A stretch of 64,000 bases of DNA, taken from NCBI RefSeq assembly GCF_900112495.1, contig NZ_FOMA01000004.1, positions 124,001 through 188,000 of the forward strand, written 5' to 3'. The notes beneath the pieces were generated by a model. It was not told the origin of the DNA. It saw only the letters and a list, made by a program, of their open reading frames with translations, and did no database searches. Numbering within the stretch: the first letter of the stretch is position 1; every line of letters starts with the position of its first letter. This stretch comes from Bacillus sp. OV322. Lineage in GTDB: Bacteria; Bacillota; Bacilli; Bacillales; DSM-1321. Positions 1 to 7,251 of this stretch are shown one piece after another. The translations under genes and the position numbers were made by a program.

Positions 1-84
1 TCATATCTAGAGACCTTTTATTTTTTTTATTAACAACAAAGTTTACGAAAACAGCCATTTTTTTTAGTATACTGGCATTGGACT
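1..84. other. Left edge, no gene seen
   Basis: No coding sequence is seen here. The stretch is AT-rich and lies downstream of the minus-strand gene that ends at 85. It contains TTTACGAAAACAGCCAT (42-58), which recurs exactly at 5392-5408. I could not identify a function. Confidence 0.4.
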
Positions 85-903
85 TTATGTATTAAAAAGT
101 GTTCCCTGCAGTGCTTTTATATAACGATCTGCTGACTTCTGAACAGCAAGGTCCGCATGCTCTGACACGACTCGGTGAAAAGCATTATAAATACGGTTGA
201 ATGGCAGCCCTTTTACTTTGTCCGCCATCTCTCTTACTTTACTGGCTGGAAGTGGAATCAGGTTAGGATAACTGTACATGAAACTCACCCACTGGCGGTC
301 GGCAGCTACTTGAATAATATCACCTGTTAGCAGAATACCTTTATTATCGTTTCCGCCTTCCCAGTGTAAAACAGTTCCTCCTTTAAAATGGCCTCCAAGA
401 CGATTTAAAGTAATGCCATTTGTTAATTCAAAAGACTCTCCCGACCAAAAAATGATTTTGTTACTTGGACGTGCTACCCACTCCTTATCGTCTTCATGGA
501 TGTAAATAGGTGCATTGAATGTCTCGGCCCATTCAACTTGTGAAGAATAATAATGCGGATGAGACAGGGCAATTGCTTGAATTCCACCCAAACCATTTAT
601 TTTTCCAACCGTCTTTTCATCTAAATATGTAATACAATCCCATAACACATTAAAACCCTGATCTTGAATAAGATAGGCTGTTTGACCAATCGCAAATTCG
701 GGTTTTGTTGTAATACTATATAAATGTTTCTCTTCATGCAATATGCTGTTTGAATATACCTCACGCATAGCTTCTAATGTTGTCCAAGACTGTCCCGCAG
801 GATTTACATATTGTCTCTCTTCATTACAAATCAGACAGCTTTTGATTTCCCCCAGTTTTTGAAGGTATTGAACACCGCATGTTGTACAAATAGAAAATGA
901 CAT
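85..903 (-). CDS. Metallo-beta-lactamase-fold hydrolase with N-terminal zinc ribbon
   Basis: A 272-residue protein. Residues 9-12 (CTTC region) and CLIC near 24-27 form a CxxC...CxxC zinc ribbon. The rest has the order of a metallo-beta-lactamase fold: LSHPHYYSS near residue 113, GGHFKGGT near 170, LTGDI near 193 and NAFHRVV near 240. The usual HxHxDH metal motif is degenerate (HPHYYS), so metal occupancy and activity are uncertain. It is probably a cytosolic hydrolase of unknown substrate. The start is the ATG at 903, preceded by a GGGGTG-type ribosome binding site. The gene stands alone upstream of a NERD gene on the same strand with about 105 bp between them. The family assignment is fairly secure; the function is not. 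Confidence 0.75.
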   Translation of the reverse strand: MSFSICTTCGVQYLQKLGEIKSCLICNEERQYVNPAGQSWTTLEAMREVYSNSILHEEKHLYSITTKPEFAIGQTAYLIQDQGFNVLWDCITYLDEKTVGKINGLGGIQAIALSHPHYYSSQVEWAETFNAPIYIHEDDKEWVARPSNKIIFWSGESFELTNGITLNRLGGHFKGGTVLHWEGGNDNKGILLTGDIIQVAADRQWVSFMYSYPNLIPLPASKVREMADKVKGLPFNRIYNAFHRVVSEHADLAVQKSADRYIKALQGTLFNT

Positions 904-1009
904 AGTTTTTTACACCCCAATAGTAATCAATTGACTAAATATATCAAATATTTACTTATTTCTTCATCTTGAGTATACAACAGGAAACCGAAACACAGGG
1001 AGGAAAGTT

Positions 1010-1960
1010 TTAATTTAGATGGTATATACGGTCCTTCGTTGTTCCGGTTGACGGCAGGTTTAATGATTTAATTAGTTTAGTGGTGACAGATTTTGAAGGC
1101 AGGCGGAGAAATTCTCGGATTCGAGGGCCAGTTATGACGGGCCCAAAGAGGAGGATATAATCCTGAAGTGCCTGAATATGGGCATCCGTAGAGGTTTGCT
1201 GGCATTGATTGCATATCCACCTGCCGCCCCAAGCTCTAATCATGCTCAGAGCTTCACAGCATGGGCACCAGACACCTGGTAAGAGGTCTTTTTTTGAAAG
1301 GTAAAACCGCTGAAGGATGTTAATGTCACTCGGTGTATGATTTCTCAGGAGAAGATTGGAAAGTTTCCTCATTTCCTTTTTAGATAAAACGTCTTCAGTA
1401 TGTTTCTTTTCGAGCTTGTTCATCAGGTTTTCAAAATTTCCGCTGTGCGTCACAACTCGCTGCAGTTCATGATTTCCTTTAATTATCGTATAAGGACTTG
1501 CCACTACGACCAGCGCTTCAATAGGGATAGAAATAAATTTTTTAGATTCCAGCCAGGCACTAAGTTGGCGCTGCTGCCGTTTCACCTGTAAAACGGGGTC
1601 TGGAAAAGCCTCCTCCTTTCCATTCAATGTCCGGATCAGCTGGTGAAAAGCTGTATCAAAAAACAGCGTGCCCGAGAAGTTCTTCACTTCAAGGATCAAG
1701 ATAAATGATGGTGTTATTATTAATGTGTCAATCTGAAAGAACCGATCTTGATCTGACAGCCTAAGATCATGAAGGATGCAGTAATCTTTCGGCAAAAAAC
1801 TGAGGTGATAATCGAGCGACTGCTCTCCGCGAAATCCCGCCTGCCTTTTTGCCAATTCGTCAGCAATATCCTGGCGTTTAGCATGACCCTGCGGCAGTCT
1901 CCTGAGCAAAGCCTCCAGTTTTTCATTATAAATGGGGACAACTCTCTCTTTTATGACCAA
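1010..1960 (-). CDS. NERD-domain protein (nuclease-related), TTG start
   Basis: About 316 residues. An N-terminal NERD domain carries GFRGEQSLDYHL and the core IDTLIITPSFILILEVKNFSG, in which D, E and K match the restriction-endonuclease-like active-site pattern. The C-terminus has a CPCC...CNQC zinc finger, then a segment that could be a small DNA-binding (HRDC-like) domain. An in-frame ATG exists at 1987, but the ribosome binding site AAAAAGGAG (1968-1976) lies downstream of it, 7 bases before TTG at 1958-1960. The protein then begins M-V-I-K-E-R, the usual beginning of this family, so I choose TTG. NERD proteins are presumed DNA-processing; substrate and role are unknown. It is monocistronic and flanked by a repeat-rich gap. 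Confidence 0.8.
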   Translation of the reverse strand: MVIKERVVPIYNEKLEALLRRLPQGHAKRQDIADELAKRQAGFRGEQSLDYHLSFLPKDYCILHDLRLSDQDRFFQIDTLIITPSFILILEVKNFSGTLFFDTAFHQLIRTLNGKEEAFPDPVLQVKRQQRQLSAWLESKKFISIPIEALVVVASPYTIIKGNHELQRVVTHSGNFENLMNKLEKKHTEDVLSKKEMRKLSNLLLRNHTPSDINILQRFYLSKKDLLPGVWCPCCEALSMIRAWGGRWICNQCQQTSTDAHIQALQDYILLFGPVITGPRIREFLRLPSKSVTTKLIKSLNLPSTGTTKDRIYHLN

Positions 1961-2056
1961 AACACCACTCCTTTTTAATAGATTCACAAATATTTCTATG
2001 TATATATATGAAACTCCTCCTGAAAATCAGGCATTTCTGTAAAAATCCGTTCTTTC

Positions 2057-2183
2057 ATTTCCAAAAATATGGATAATAAGTCCAAATCGCCTTTCATTCA
2101 AGCGAAATGTCCCCTGATTAGAGCGAAACCCTAATCCATTAGAGCCAAATCCGGAATGATTCGAGCCAAATGCCGAAACCCGC
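2057..2183 (+). repeat. Dispersed 21-bp-period array, copy A1
   Basis: The head ATTTCCA...TGGATAATAAGTCC is followed by about four units of 21 bp. Each unit starts with a conserved ATT[AC][GA]AGC[GC]AAA core and ends in about 7-8 variable bases. There is no open reading frame across it. The same architecture recurs at six other places in this window (A2 to A7). Confidence 0.85.
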
Positions 2184-2212
2184 AAAATTGAGCATTTTTC
2201 AACATGTGAAAG

Positions 2213-2666
2213 ATTTGGATACTCTCTTCTGGTAAAACACTATTGAACCAGTACTCTATCTTCAGAAAATCCTCCTCTATCACTGTGTTTCACCAAAAAT
2301 GACTCACTTCGTTCTTAAATCCCTTAAGAAGCTGGGCCTTTTTTGTTAACGGGCTAAACATTAGATACTCTTATCTTGTAAAACACTCTCTAAGAGGGTC
2401 AACCCTCTTAAAAACGACTCCTTTCTCAATAGTGAATTTCCATTTATTTGGATAATAAGTTCGAATCAGCCTTGATTCGAGCCAAATCCCTCCTGATTAG
2501 AGCGAAATCACACGTGATTCGAGCCAAACCCCTCCTGATTAGAGCGAAATCACACGTGATTCGAGCCAAATCAGCCTTGATTCGAGCGAATCCCCTTTCC
2601 CGCCTTTAAACCACAAAAAAAAACACCTCAAATGAGGTGCAAATGAGGTGCATCATTTATGCAGCA
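2213..2666 (+). repeat. Composite repeat, tandem duplicate copy 1 (includes array A2)
   Basis: A segment of about 453 bp that recurs immediately downstream. It carries, in order, an AT-rich leader (GATACTCTCTTCTGG...), a GACTCAC...TTAAGAA module, a TTTCCA...TGGATAATAAG head and six 21-bp units (2470-2600). It ends with a CACCTCA/TGAGGTG hairpin followed by TCATTTATGCAGCA. That last string is a copy of the 3' end of the sortase gene at 3057, so the duplication carried a sliver of coding sequence and the sortase terminator with it. Confidence 0.85.
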
Positions 2667-3024
2667 ATTTGATACTCTCTTCTGGTAAAACACTATTGAA
2701 CCAGTACTCTATCTTCAGAAAATCCTCCTCTATCACTGTGTTTCACCAAAAATGACTCGCCTCGGTCTTAAACTCCTTAAGAATCTGGACCTTTTTTGTT
2801 AACGGGCTAAACATTAGATACTCTTATCTTGTAAAATACTCTCTAAGAGGGTCAACCCTCTTAAAAACGACTCCTTCCCAATAGTAAATTTCCATTTATT
2901 TGGATAATAAGTTCGAATCAGCCTTGATTCGAGCCAAATCCTCTTCGATTAGAGCGAAATCACACGTGATTCGAGCCAAATCAGCCTTGATTCGAGCGAA
3001 TCCCCTTTCCCGCCTCTAAACCGC
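2667..3024 (+). repeat. Composite repeat, tandem duplicate copy 2 (includes array A3)
   Basis: This is the second copy of the preceding segment, offset by 453 bp and highly similar over roughly 350 bp. Its 21-bp array (about 2930-3005) is two units shorter than in copy 1. It ends at the terminator of the sortase operon. Confidence 0.85.
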
Positions 3025-3054
3025 ACAAAAAAATACACCTCAAAATTTGAGGTG
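3025..3054 (-). terminator. Terminator of the sortase operon
   Basis: The inverted repeat CACCTCAAA/TTTGAGGTG is followed on the minus strand by a T-run (A-run 3026-3033). It begins directly after the sortase stop codon. A diverged copy sits at 2616-2640 inside the duplicated segment. Confidence 0.8.
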
Positions 3055-3056
3055 CA

Positions 3057-3659
3057 TCAATTATGCAGCAGGTAGGCAATCAGGATATAGCGCTGCGGTG
3101 CAGATCCAATATATGAAAAAGGATAGCAGGTGCTGACTGTCAGTGTCGCCCTGGGCTTTGGTACAATCACGGTCCGGTCATTTTTATCTACGATTCTCAC
3201 CTTCCGCACCTTATAGGTAAACTTACCGGCAGACGTTTTTACAATTAATAAATCGCCTACTCCCACTTCGCCAAGTCTGCGGAAAACGGTATCGCGGTGG
3301 CCCGAGAGGACTGAATTGTCATTTTCGCCGGGAAGGACACTTTTCGCGTAATGCCCGACTCCCTTTTTCAATTCATCCTCATCAGTTCCGTGGTAAATTG
3401 GCAGGCTCGCCTTCAGCTTAGGAATGTACAATGTGCCCATCTCTTCCCCTTGCTTCGGCCGAACAGGGTAAAGCTCTGGTGCAACATTCTGTTTAACGGA
3501 AGCTTCAGGAACTGCTGCCGGCTTACTCGCAGGTTCAGCCTTGCTGTCCATCTTGTATAGAAAATATCCTTTTGCAAACGTATAAGCATTTGTTGAGGTA
3601 AAAGCAATCCCTAACACAATCAGCAGCAGCGCAGCAATCAGGAGTCCTTTCTTTTTCAT
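3057..3659 (-). CDS. Class D sortase
   Basis: About 200 residues. An N-terminal membrane anchor (residues about 6-25) is followed by the sortase fold. The catalytic triad is visible: His in LSGHRDT, Cys in STCYPF and Arg in PQRYIL. The TLxTC-Y-PF motif and the small size fit class D transpeptidases, which join LPxTG/A proteins to the cell wall. The start is ATG 3657-3659, overlapping the upstream substrate gene's stop by one base (TGATG), so the two are translationally coupled. It is expected to act on the adjacent LPKTAG protein as a dedicated sortase-substrate pair. Its own terminator follows at once. Confidence 0.9.
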   Translation of the reverse strand: MKKKGLLIAALLLIVLGIAFTSTNAYTFAKGYFLYKMDSKAEPASKPAAVPEASVKQNVAPELYPVRPKQGEEMGTLYIPKLKASLPIYHGTDEDELKKGVGHYAKSVLPGENDNSVLSGHRDTVFRRLGEVGVGDLLIVKTSAGKFTYKVRKVRIVDKNDRTVIVPKPRATLTVSTCYPFSYIGSAPQRYILIAYLLHN

Positions 3660-4759
3660 CAAGCAGACCTTCTGTATGTTCTGTAAAGCATGAAGCCTGA
3701 TAAAATCATGGCTAATCCAAGGATAACGTTAGATACATAGTTTCCAGCTGTTTTAGGCAGTTTTCCGCCTTTTTCGGTATGCATGACAGCCGATTTTAGC
3801 TTCTTCGCTTTCTTAGAAGCTGTTTTCATAGACTCTGCCTTCTTAGGCTCAGCCTTCACAGCTTCTTTTACTTTAACGGCTGCTGTAGAGACATCTTTCC
3901 CGATATCCTTAACTGTAGTTGAGTCTACCATATCACCGGTGATAACCAGGTCAGCCAAAAGCTTTCCGGAAAGGTCATAAATACTTACCTTTAAATTGGC
4001 ATTCGTCAATTCGTCCATATTTAACAGATCCCAAAGAGTTAAAGGAGTTTCTTTTCCTCCCTTTACAAGGTGGAAATCTGCCTTCAGCTCAAGCATTGAA
4101 AACATTTCATCATATATGGAAAGAAATTCTTTTACCTGCTGTGGAGAAAGCTGGTCCAATGTTTCAAATTGGTCGAACTCTTCCATCCTTGTTCCAAGTT
4201 CTTCAAACTTCGCAGTTGCTTCAGGCGTAGATAACTTCTCATCGAGTGCAGCAAAATGTTCGCTAATATTTTGAAGCTCTCCGTCTGTTAAGCCGATTTC
4301 ATCCTTCATGGAAGAGAGGATTTCTTTGAAAAATGCCTCGTCCATTACAGGGCCATCTTCAGAATCTCCATAAAAAGAAACAGCATCATCCAAGTCGCTG
4401 ACAAACACATAATCATCAAGACTTTCTCCGTTATCCTTCAAAAGGGATTTCAGCTCATCCATCGTTAAATCATAATCGCTCAAAAGTCCATCAAGGTTGC
4501 TGTAATCAGCGGCAATAGCTTCCCCTTGATAATCCTTCAATTCGGCAATATTTTTAAAATCTGCAAGCTCTTCATCATATTGTGACAGAGACATTTCGAT
4601 ATCTTCTTTTGTCACATCAAATCCCCGGACAGCAGACAATTCTTTTAAATAGGCATTCAGGTCTGACTCAAAGTTCTGGTCTTGAGCGGCAAATGATAGA
4701 TTTGGCGAGAAAGACAGCGCGATCAAAAAGGCCAGCAATAGCAGTGAAATTTTCTTCAT
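3659..4759 (-). CDS. LPKTA-anchored acidic surface protein
   Basis: 366 residues. A signal peptide (MKKISLLLLAFLIALSFSP, cleavage near AAQD) is followed by a strongly acidic, mostly helical stalk rich in D, E and L. Then come a Lys/Ala-rich linker of about 45 residues and a cell-wall sorting signal: LPKTAG, a hydrophobic segment and RTYRRSA. LPKTA instead of LPxTG agrees with recognition by the class D sortase encoded immediately downstream. This matches the 'processed acidic surface protein' type known from Bacillus, whose role is not established. The positive linker next to the acidic stalk may sit in the wall. The first gene of a two-gene operon. Confidence 0.85.
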   Translation of the reverse strand: MKKISLLLLAFLIALSFSPNLSFAAQDQNFESDLNAYLKELSAVRGFDVTKEDIEMSLSQYDEELADFKNIAELKDYQGEAIAADYSNLDGLLSDYDLTMDELKSLLKDNGESLDDYVFVSDLDDAVSFYGDSEDGPVMDEAFFKEILSSMKDEIGLTDGELQNISEHFAALDEKLSTPEATAKFEELGTRMEEFDQFETLDQLSPQQVKEFLSIYDEMFSMLELKADFHLVKGGKETPLTLWDLLNMDELTNANLKVSIYDLSGKLLADLVITGDMVDSTTVKDIGKDVSTAAVKVKEAVKAEPKKAESMKTASKKAKKLKSAVMHTEKGGKLPKTAGNYVSNVILGLAMILSGFMLYRTYRRSA

Positions 4760-5082
4760 TAATTAACCCCGTTTCTGATTTATCATACGCCTTTGATTAT
4801 ATGACACTAGCATATTTAAGCACAATCGGTTTATTTTGGTAATTTTATAATGAGATAGTCATCTGCCTTTTGTATGGCCGTAATAAAATGAAAAAGTGTT
4901 GATGAATTGTCATTCCGGAGACTATTCTTATTTTACATAGACGTCAGCGGGTATCAAAGAGAACCGCTTGACAGAACCTATTAAAAAACAACAATCCTTA
5001 TAGACACTTTTCTTAAAGTATGTTGCTATTAATGTAATATATCGGAAATAATTACAGTTTATTATTGAAACAGGGGGAGCAA
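4760..5082. other. Intergenic region between divergent genes
   Basis: About 320 bp between the surface-protein gene (minus) and a small membrane-protein gene (plus). It must hold promoters for both. A TTGACA occurs at about 4970 without a well-spaced -10, so I do not assign a promoter. No small gene with a convincing ribosome binding site was seen. Confidence 0.4.
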
Positions 5083-5364
5083 ATGAACAAGATTAAAGTA
5101 TGGTATGTCCTTTTAGTTTTATCTTTTTTCTACCAAGTTACCTTTTTATACAGTTATCTTACAGAGCGATTAGCAGATTTTAACCTTGTGTTAGCAGATA
5201 CTTATTGGATTACGGCAGGGTTTTTCGGAGTCATAATTGGCACCTGCATTATGTTTAAAAGGAATATTGGTCTATTTGGCAAGATATTAGCATTTGTCGT
5301 TATGTTCTTGGGGATGGGCTTAATTGGTCTATGGTTATTAGCTTTAGCCATTACATCCATGTAA
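5083..5364 (+). CDS. Small membrane protein, unknown function
   Basis: 93 residues (M-N-K-I-K-V...) with three likely membrane helices at about 5-23, 45-62 and 70-90. ATG at 5083 is preceded by AGGGGGAG (5072-5079). A TTG six codons earlier lies upstream of that ribosome binding site and is unlikely to be used. I do not recognise a family. No partner gene is apparent. The gene converges on a minus-strand small gene with a shared terminator between them. Confidence 0.6.
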   Translation: MNKIKVWYVLLVLSFFYQVTFLYSYLTERLADFNLVLADTYWITAGFFGVIIGTCIMFKRNIGLFGKILAFVVMFLGMGLIGLWLLALAITSM

Positions 5365-5408
5365 TAAGAGGGCTTATCCATAGCAGCAAGATTTACGAAA
5401 ACAGCCAT

Positions 5409-5445
5409 ATAAAAAAAACACCGTTCACAAATTAGAACGGTGTTT
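5409..5445 (-). terminator. Rho-independent terminator
   Basis: The perfect 11-bp stem AAACACCGTTC/GAACGGTGTTT with an 8-base loop is followed on the minus strand by eight T. It terminates the small gene at 5453-5653 and may also stop transcripts from the plus strand. Confidence 0.85.
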
Positions 5446-5452
5446 CTCAAGC

Positions 5453-5653
5453 TTATTCTTTTCCTTCTGCACTTGCCTTCAGAAGTGCATTCACACTTTC
5501 ATTGATTGATTTCCGTAAATCTTTGCTCACGTACATGTATGATCGTTCGTTATCCCACGAAATTGCTTTACTCATATATTTCCCGTTTGGGAGCTTTTCT
5601 ACATCTATATCAATGAATTCCTCATTATGAATGAAAAATTGTCTTTTTCTCAA
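5453..5653 (-). CDS. Small conserved-looking protein, TTG start
   Basis: 66 residues (M-R-K-R-Q-F-F-I-H-N-E-E-F...). The frame stays open upstream to 5848, but that would overlap mgtC. A strong GGGGGAG sits 5 bases before TTG 5651-5653, which sets the start. The product is charged and soluble, with an acidic beta-like N-terminus (IDIDVEKLPNGKY) and a helical C-terminus (SINESVNALLKASAEG). I do not recognise the family. A strong terminator follows. Confidence 0.6.
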   Translation of the reverse strand: MRKRQFFIHNEEFIDIDVEKLPNGKYMSKAISWDNERSYMYVSKDLRKSINESVNALLKASAEGKE

Positions 5654-5816
5654 TTTATCTCCCCCATATAATTTGAATAAATCCTGTTTATGATGGAATC
5701 CCCAACAAATCAGCATTTGTATAATTAATGGTAGCACATATCGTCCATTATTGTTCTGTTTTAAGATCTGTGCAAGAAAAAAACAGTGCAAAAAACCTGA
5801 AATTCCAGCTTTTTCT

Positions 5817-6524
5817 CTAATAACTCTCAATTTCTGCCTGATTAACACCCTTAAGGCTTTTCATGTGATAATAAATGTCAGTCGTGTAGACATCATTTGT
5901 GGAAACTACAACACAGCTCAGCGCCACATGGTCTTTCTCCTCCTTGACCTTTACCTTCCTTACTTTCAGGTTCTTGCTTTTAAGTTCTTTCAGTAAATCT
6001 GTTAAGTTTTGTTCTTTTTGAACCGCAAGCTTTACCCTCACCCGTTTTTCCTTTAAACGGGGTGGCCCGATTTTGTTCAGGACAGGAGGAATGACTTCTA
6101 CGGCAATCAAAATGAAGATGAGGGCGACAATTGCCTCTTCATAAAATCCGGCTCCGATCGATATTCCGATGCCCCCAGCCACCCAGACAATGGCTGCGGT
6201 CGTGATGCCTGATATCACATCATTACTGCGCTGAAGAATGACGCCCCCTCCCAAGAACCCGATTCCAGATACAATCTGAGCAGCAAGCCTGAGCGGATCC
6301 ATCGGTTTGGTATAGGCTTCGCTGTACAGAGCAGCGGAATGGATGCTCACAATGGTGAGCAGGCAGCTTCCCACAGTCAGAACCATGGTCGTTTTGATGC
6401 CTGCCGGCTTTTGCTTTAACTCCCTTTCCAAACCGATAATGATACCGACAATTGCCGCAATGCCAAGCTTGATGACAGTATCGTTATATAAATAAGGCAG
6501 AAGCACTTCCTTTAATGTATGCAT
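5817..6524 (-). CDS. MgtC/SapB family inner membrane protein
   Basis: 235 residues. Membrane helices run through about residue 150: KLGIAAIVGIIIGLERELKQKPAG is the family signature, followed by GIGFLGGGVILQ and GITTAAIVWVAGGIGI. A C-terminal cytosolic ACT-like domain of about 80 residues follows (LKELKSKNLKVRKVKV...). The family is linked in other bacteria to growth at low Mg2+ and to modulation of ATP synthase, but it varies and the exact role here is unknown. The ribosome binding site GGGGGAAAACC precedes the ATG. Monocistronic. Confidence 0.88.
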   Translation of the reverse strand: MHTLKEVLLPYLYNDTVIKLGIAAIVGIIIGLERELKQKPAGIKTTMVLTVGSCLLTIVSIHSAALYSEAYTKPMDPLRLAAQIVSGIGFLGGGVILQRSNDVISGITTAAIVWVAGGIGISIGAGFYEEAIVALIFILIAVEVIPPVLNKIGPPRLKEKRVRVKLAVQKEQNLTDLLKELKSKNLKVRKVKVKEEKDHVALSCVVVSTNDVYTTDIYYHMKSLKGVNQAEIESY

Positions 6525-6737
6525 GGTTTTCCCCCTTTTTCTCTTTCTTATATTTTAGCTGTTTTTAAAAGGATTGATGCCCACTTAAAAAAATAAAAGA
6601 GGTTATGAAACTACAAAGGGTTTGTGCGCCTGAAGCAGAAATCGGATAAGACTTTCTCAAAAACTTTCCCAAAAATATATGTATTATGCTATCATTCTTT
6701 TCAATCAGCATAACATACTTCGCGAGGAGGTGATTGA
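6525..6737. other. Intergenic region between divergent mgtC and a small gene
   Basis: About 210 bp that should carry the mgtC promoter on one strand and the promoter of the 51-codon gene on the other. No Mg2+-sensing leader (M-box-like) pattern was recognised. Confidence 0.35.
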
Positions 6738-6893
6738 ATGAACGAATATAAAGTTACGGTCAAGAATGGCAGCAGCATAATACTTTCTGAGATTGTGAAA
6801 GCTGAGGATGAAAGAGACGTTCTTGGCGCACTCCTCATTAACAGTGAGCTATTTAATCAGTCATTTACTGATATAAAGATTTTAGAACGCTGA
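6738..6893 (+). CDS. 51-residue hypothetical protein
   Basis: Begins M-N-E-Y-K-V-T-V and ends L-E-R. It is preceded by an excellent ribosome binding site, GAGGAGGTGATTG (6724-6736), which is the main support for it being real. The predicted product is soluble, with a beta strand at the N-terminus and helix after residue 18 (IVKAEDERDVLGALL). No family is recognised. Its stop codon is the first part of a perfect 22-bp inverted repeat (6892-6947). Confidence 0.6.
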   Translation: MNEYKVTVKNGSSIILSEIVKAEDERDVLGALLINSELFNQSFTDIKILER

Positions 6894-6947
6894 TCCATTG
6901 CGAGAAACAGCACTTAGTGATACGGGTGCTGTTTCTCGCAATGGATC
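6892..6947. repeat. Perfect 22-bp inverted repeat at gene end
   Basis: GATCCATTGCGAGAAACAGC-AC pairs without mismatch to its complement around a 12-base loop. There is no T-run on either side, so it is not a classical terminator. It may stabilise the mRNA 3' end or act as a Rho-independent terminator of weak type. Confidence 0.75.
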
Positions 6948-7018
6948 TGTTAAACGTTAAGGTTGATATTTCATCAAAAACAAAGAACCCATTTATGAGT
7001 TCTTCTTGCAGGCATCTT

Positions 7019-7045
7019 CTTCAACTAAACACCCGGTAGTTGAAG
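7019..7045. repeat. Short hairpin repeat (CTTCAACTA/TAGTTGAAG), copy 1
   Basis: A perfect 9-bp stem with loop AACACCCGG. A second, near-identical hairpin lies at 9210-9244, and a degenerate half-copy (CTTCTTAAGTTAACCTGCCCC) around 8190. These three bracket the EamA transporter and PAS-STAS genes. Confidence 0.6.
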
Positions 7046-7109
7046 TACAATTGTTCACATTTCTTTGTTAAAATAAAACAAATAATATATTTAAAGATTA
7101 AATGGACTA

Positions 7110-7251
7110 GAGGTGAAGCAAATTGTATTGGACTCCATTATTTGAAAACGATGTACCAGTAGCACACTTCTGCTCTTAATGGAGTAAGAGTGGCTACATC
7201 TCTCCGTTAGGGGCAGCTTTGACCTAATTAGACTACGGAGGGAATAAACAA
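7110..7251 (+). promoter_or_regulatory. Translational-attenuation leader of the EamA transporter
   Basis: The leader contains a short open frame and two hairpins. Stem 1 spans 7150-7200 (CTCTTA 7173-7178 with TAAGAG 7185-7190, GTAGC with GCTAC outside). Stem 2 pairs 7199-7207 with 7235-7243 and buries the transporter's ribosome binding site GGAGGG (7237-7242). GGAG at 7181-7184 can instead pair with CTCC at 7202-7205, which would open stem 2. The layout matches ribosome-stalling attenuators such as those of erm and cat genes. The structure is read by eye and the mechanism is inferred. Confidence 0.6.
7123..7179 (+). CDS. Putative 18-codon leader peptide
   Basis: TTG start at 7123 with ribosome binding site GAGGTGA (7110-7116), 7-bp spacing. 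The encoded peptide is M-Y-W-T-P-L-F-E-N-D-V-P-V-A-H-F-C-S. The stop codon (7177-7179) overlaps stem 1 of the leader. A ribosome paused near the end would disrupt stem 1 and favour release of the transporter's ribosome binding site. No known leader peptide is recognised in the sequence. Confidence 0.55.
   Translation: MYWTPLFENDVPVAHFCS

Noticed and set aside
2057-3010. CRISPR array
   Set aside because: The conserved part is only about 13 bp and the variable part 7-8 bp, too short for CRISPR repeats and spacers. No cas genes are present.
4960-5000. TTGACA...TATAGA as a promoter before the small membrane protein
   Set aside because: The spacing is about 25 bp, too long for sigma-A.
5654-5848. 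N-terminal extension of the small gene at 5453-5653
   Set aside because: It would run into mgtC and precede the strong GGGGGAG site that marks the TTG start. The added residues look like noncoding translation.
7110-7251. Known riboswitch (guanidine, preQ1, yybP-ykoY) ahead of the EamA gene
   Set aside because: I looked for their conserved cores and did not see them. The leader-peptide layout explains the stems better.
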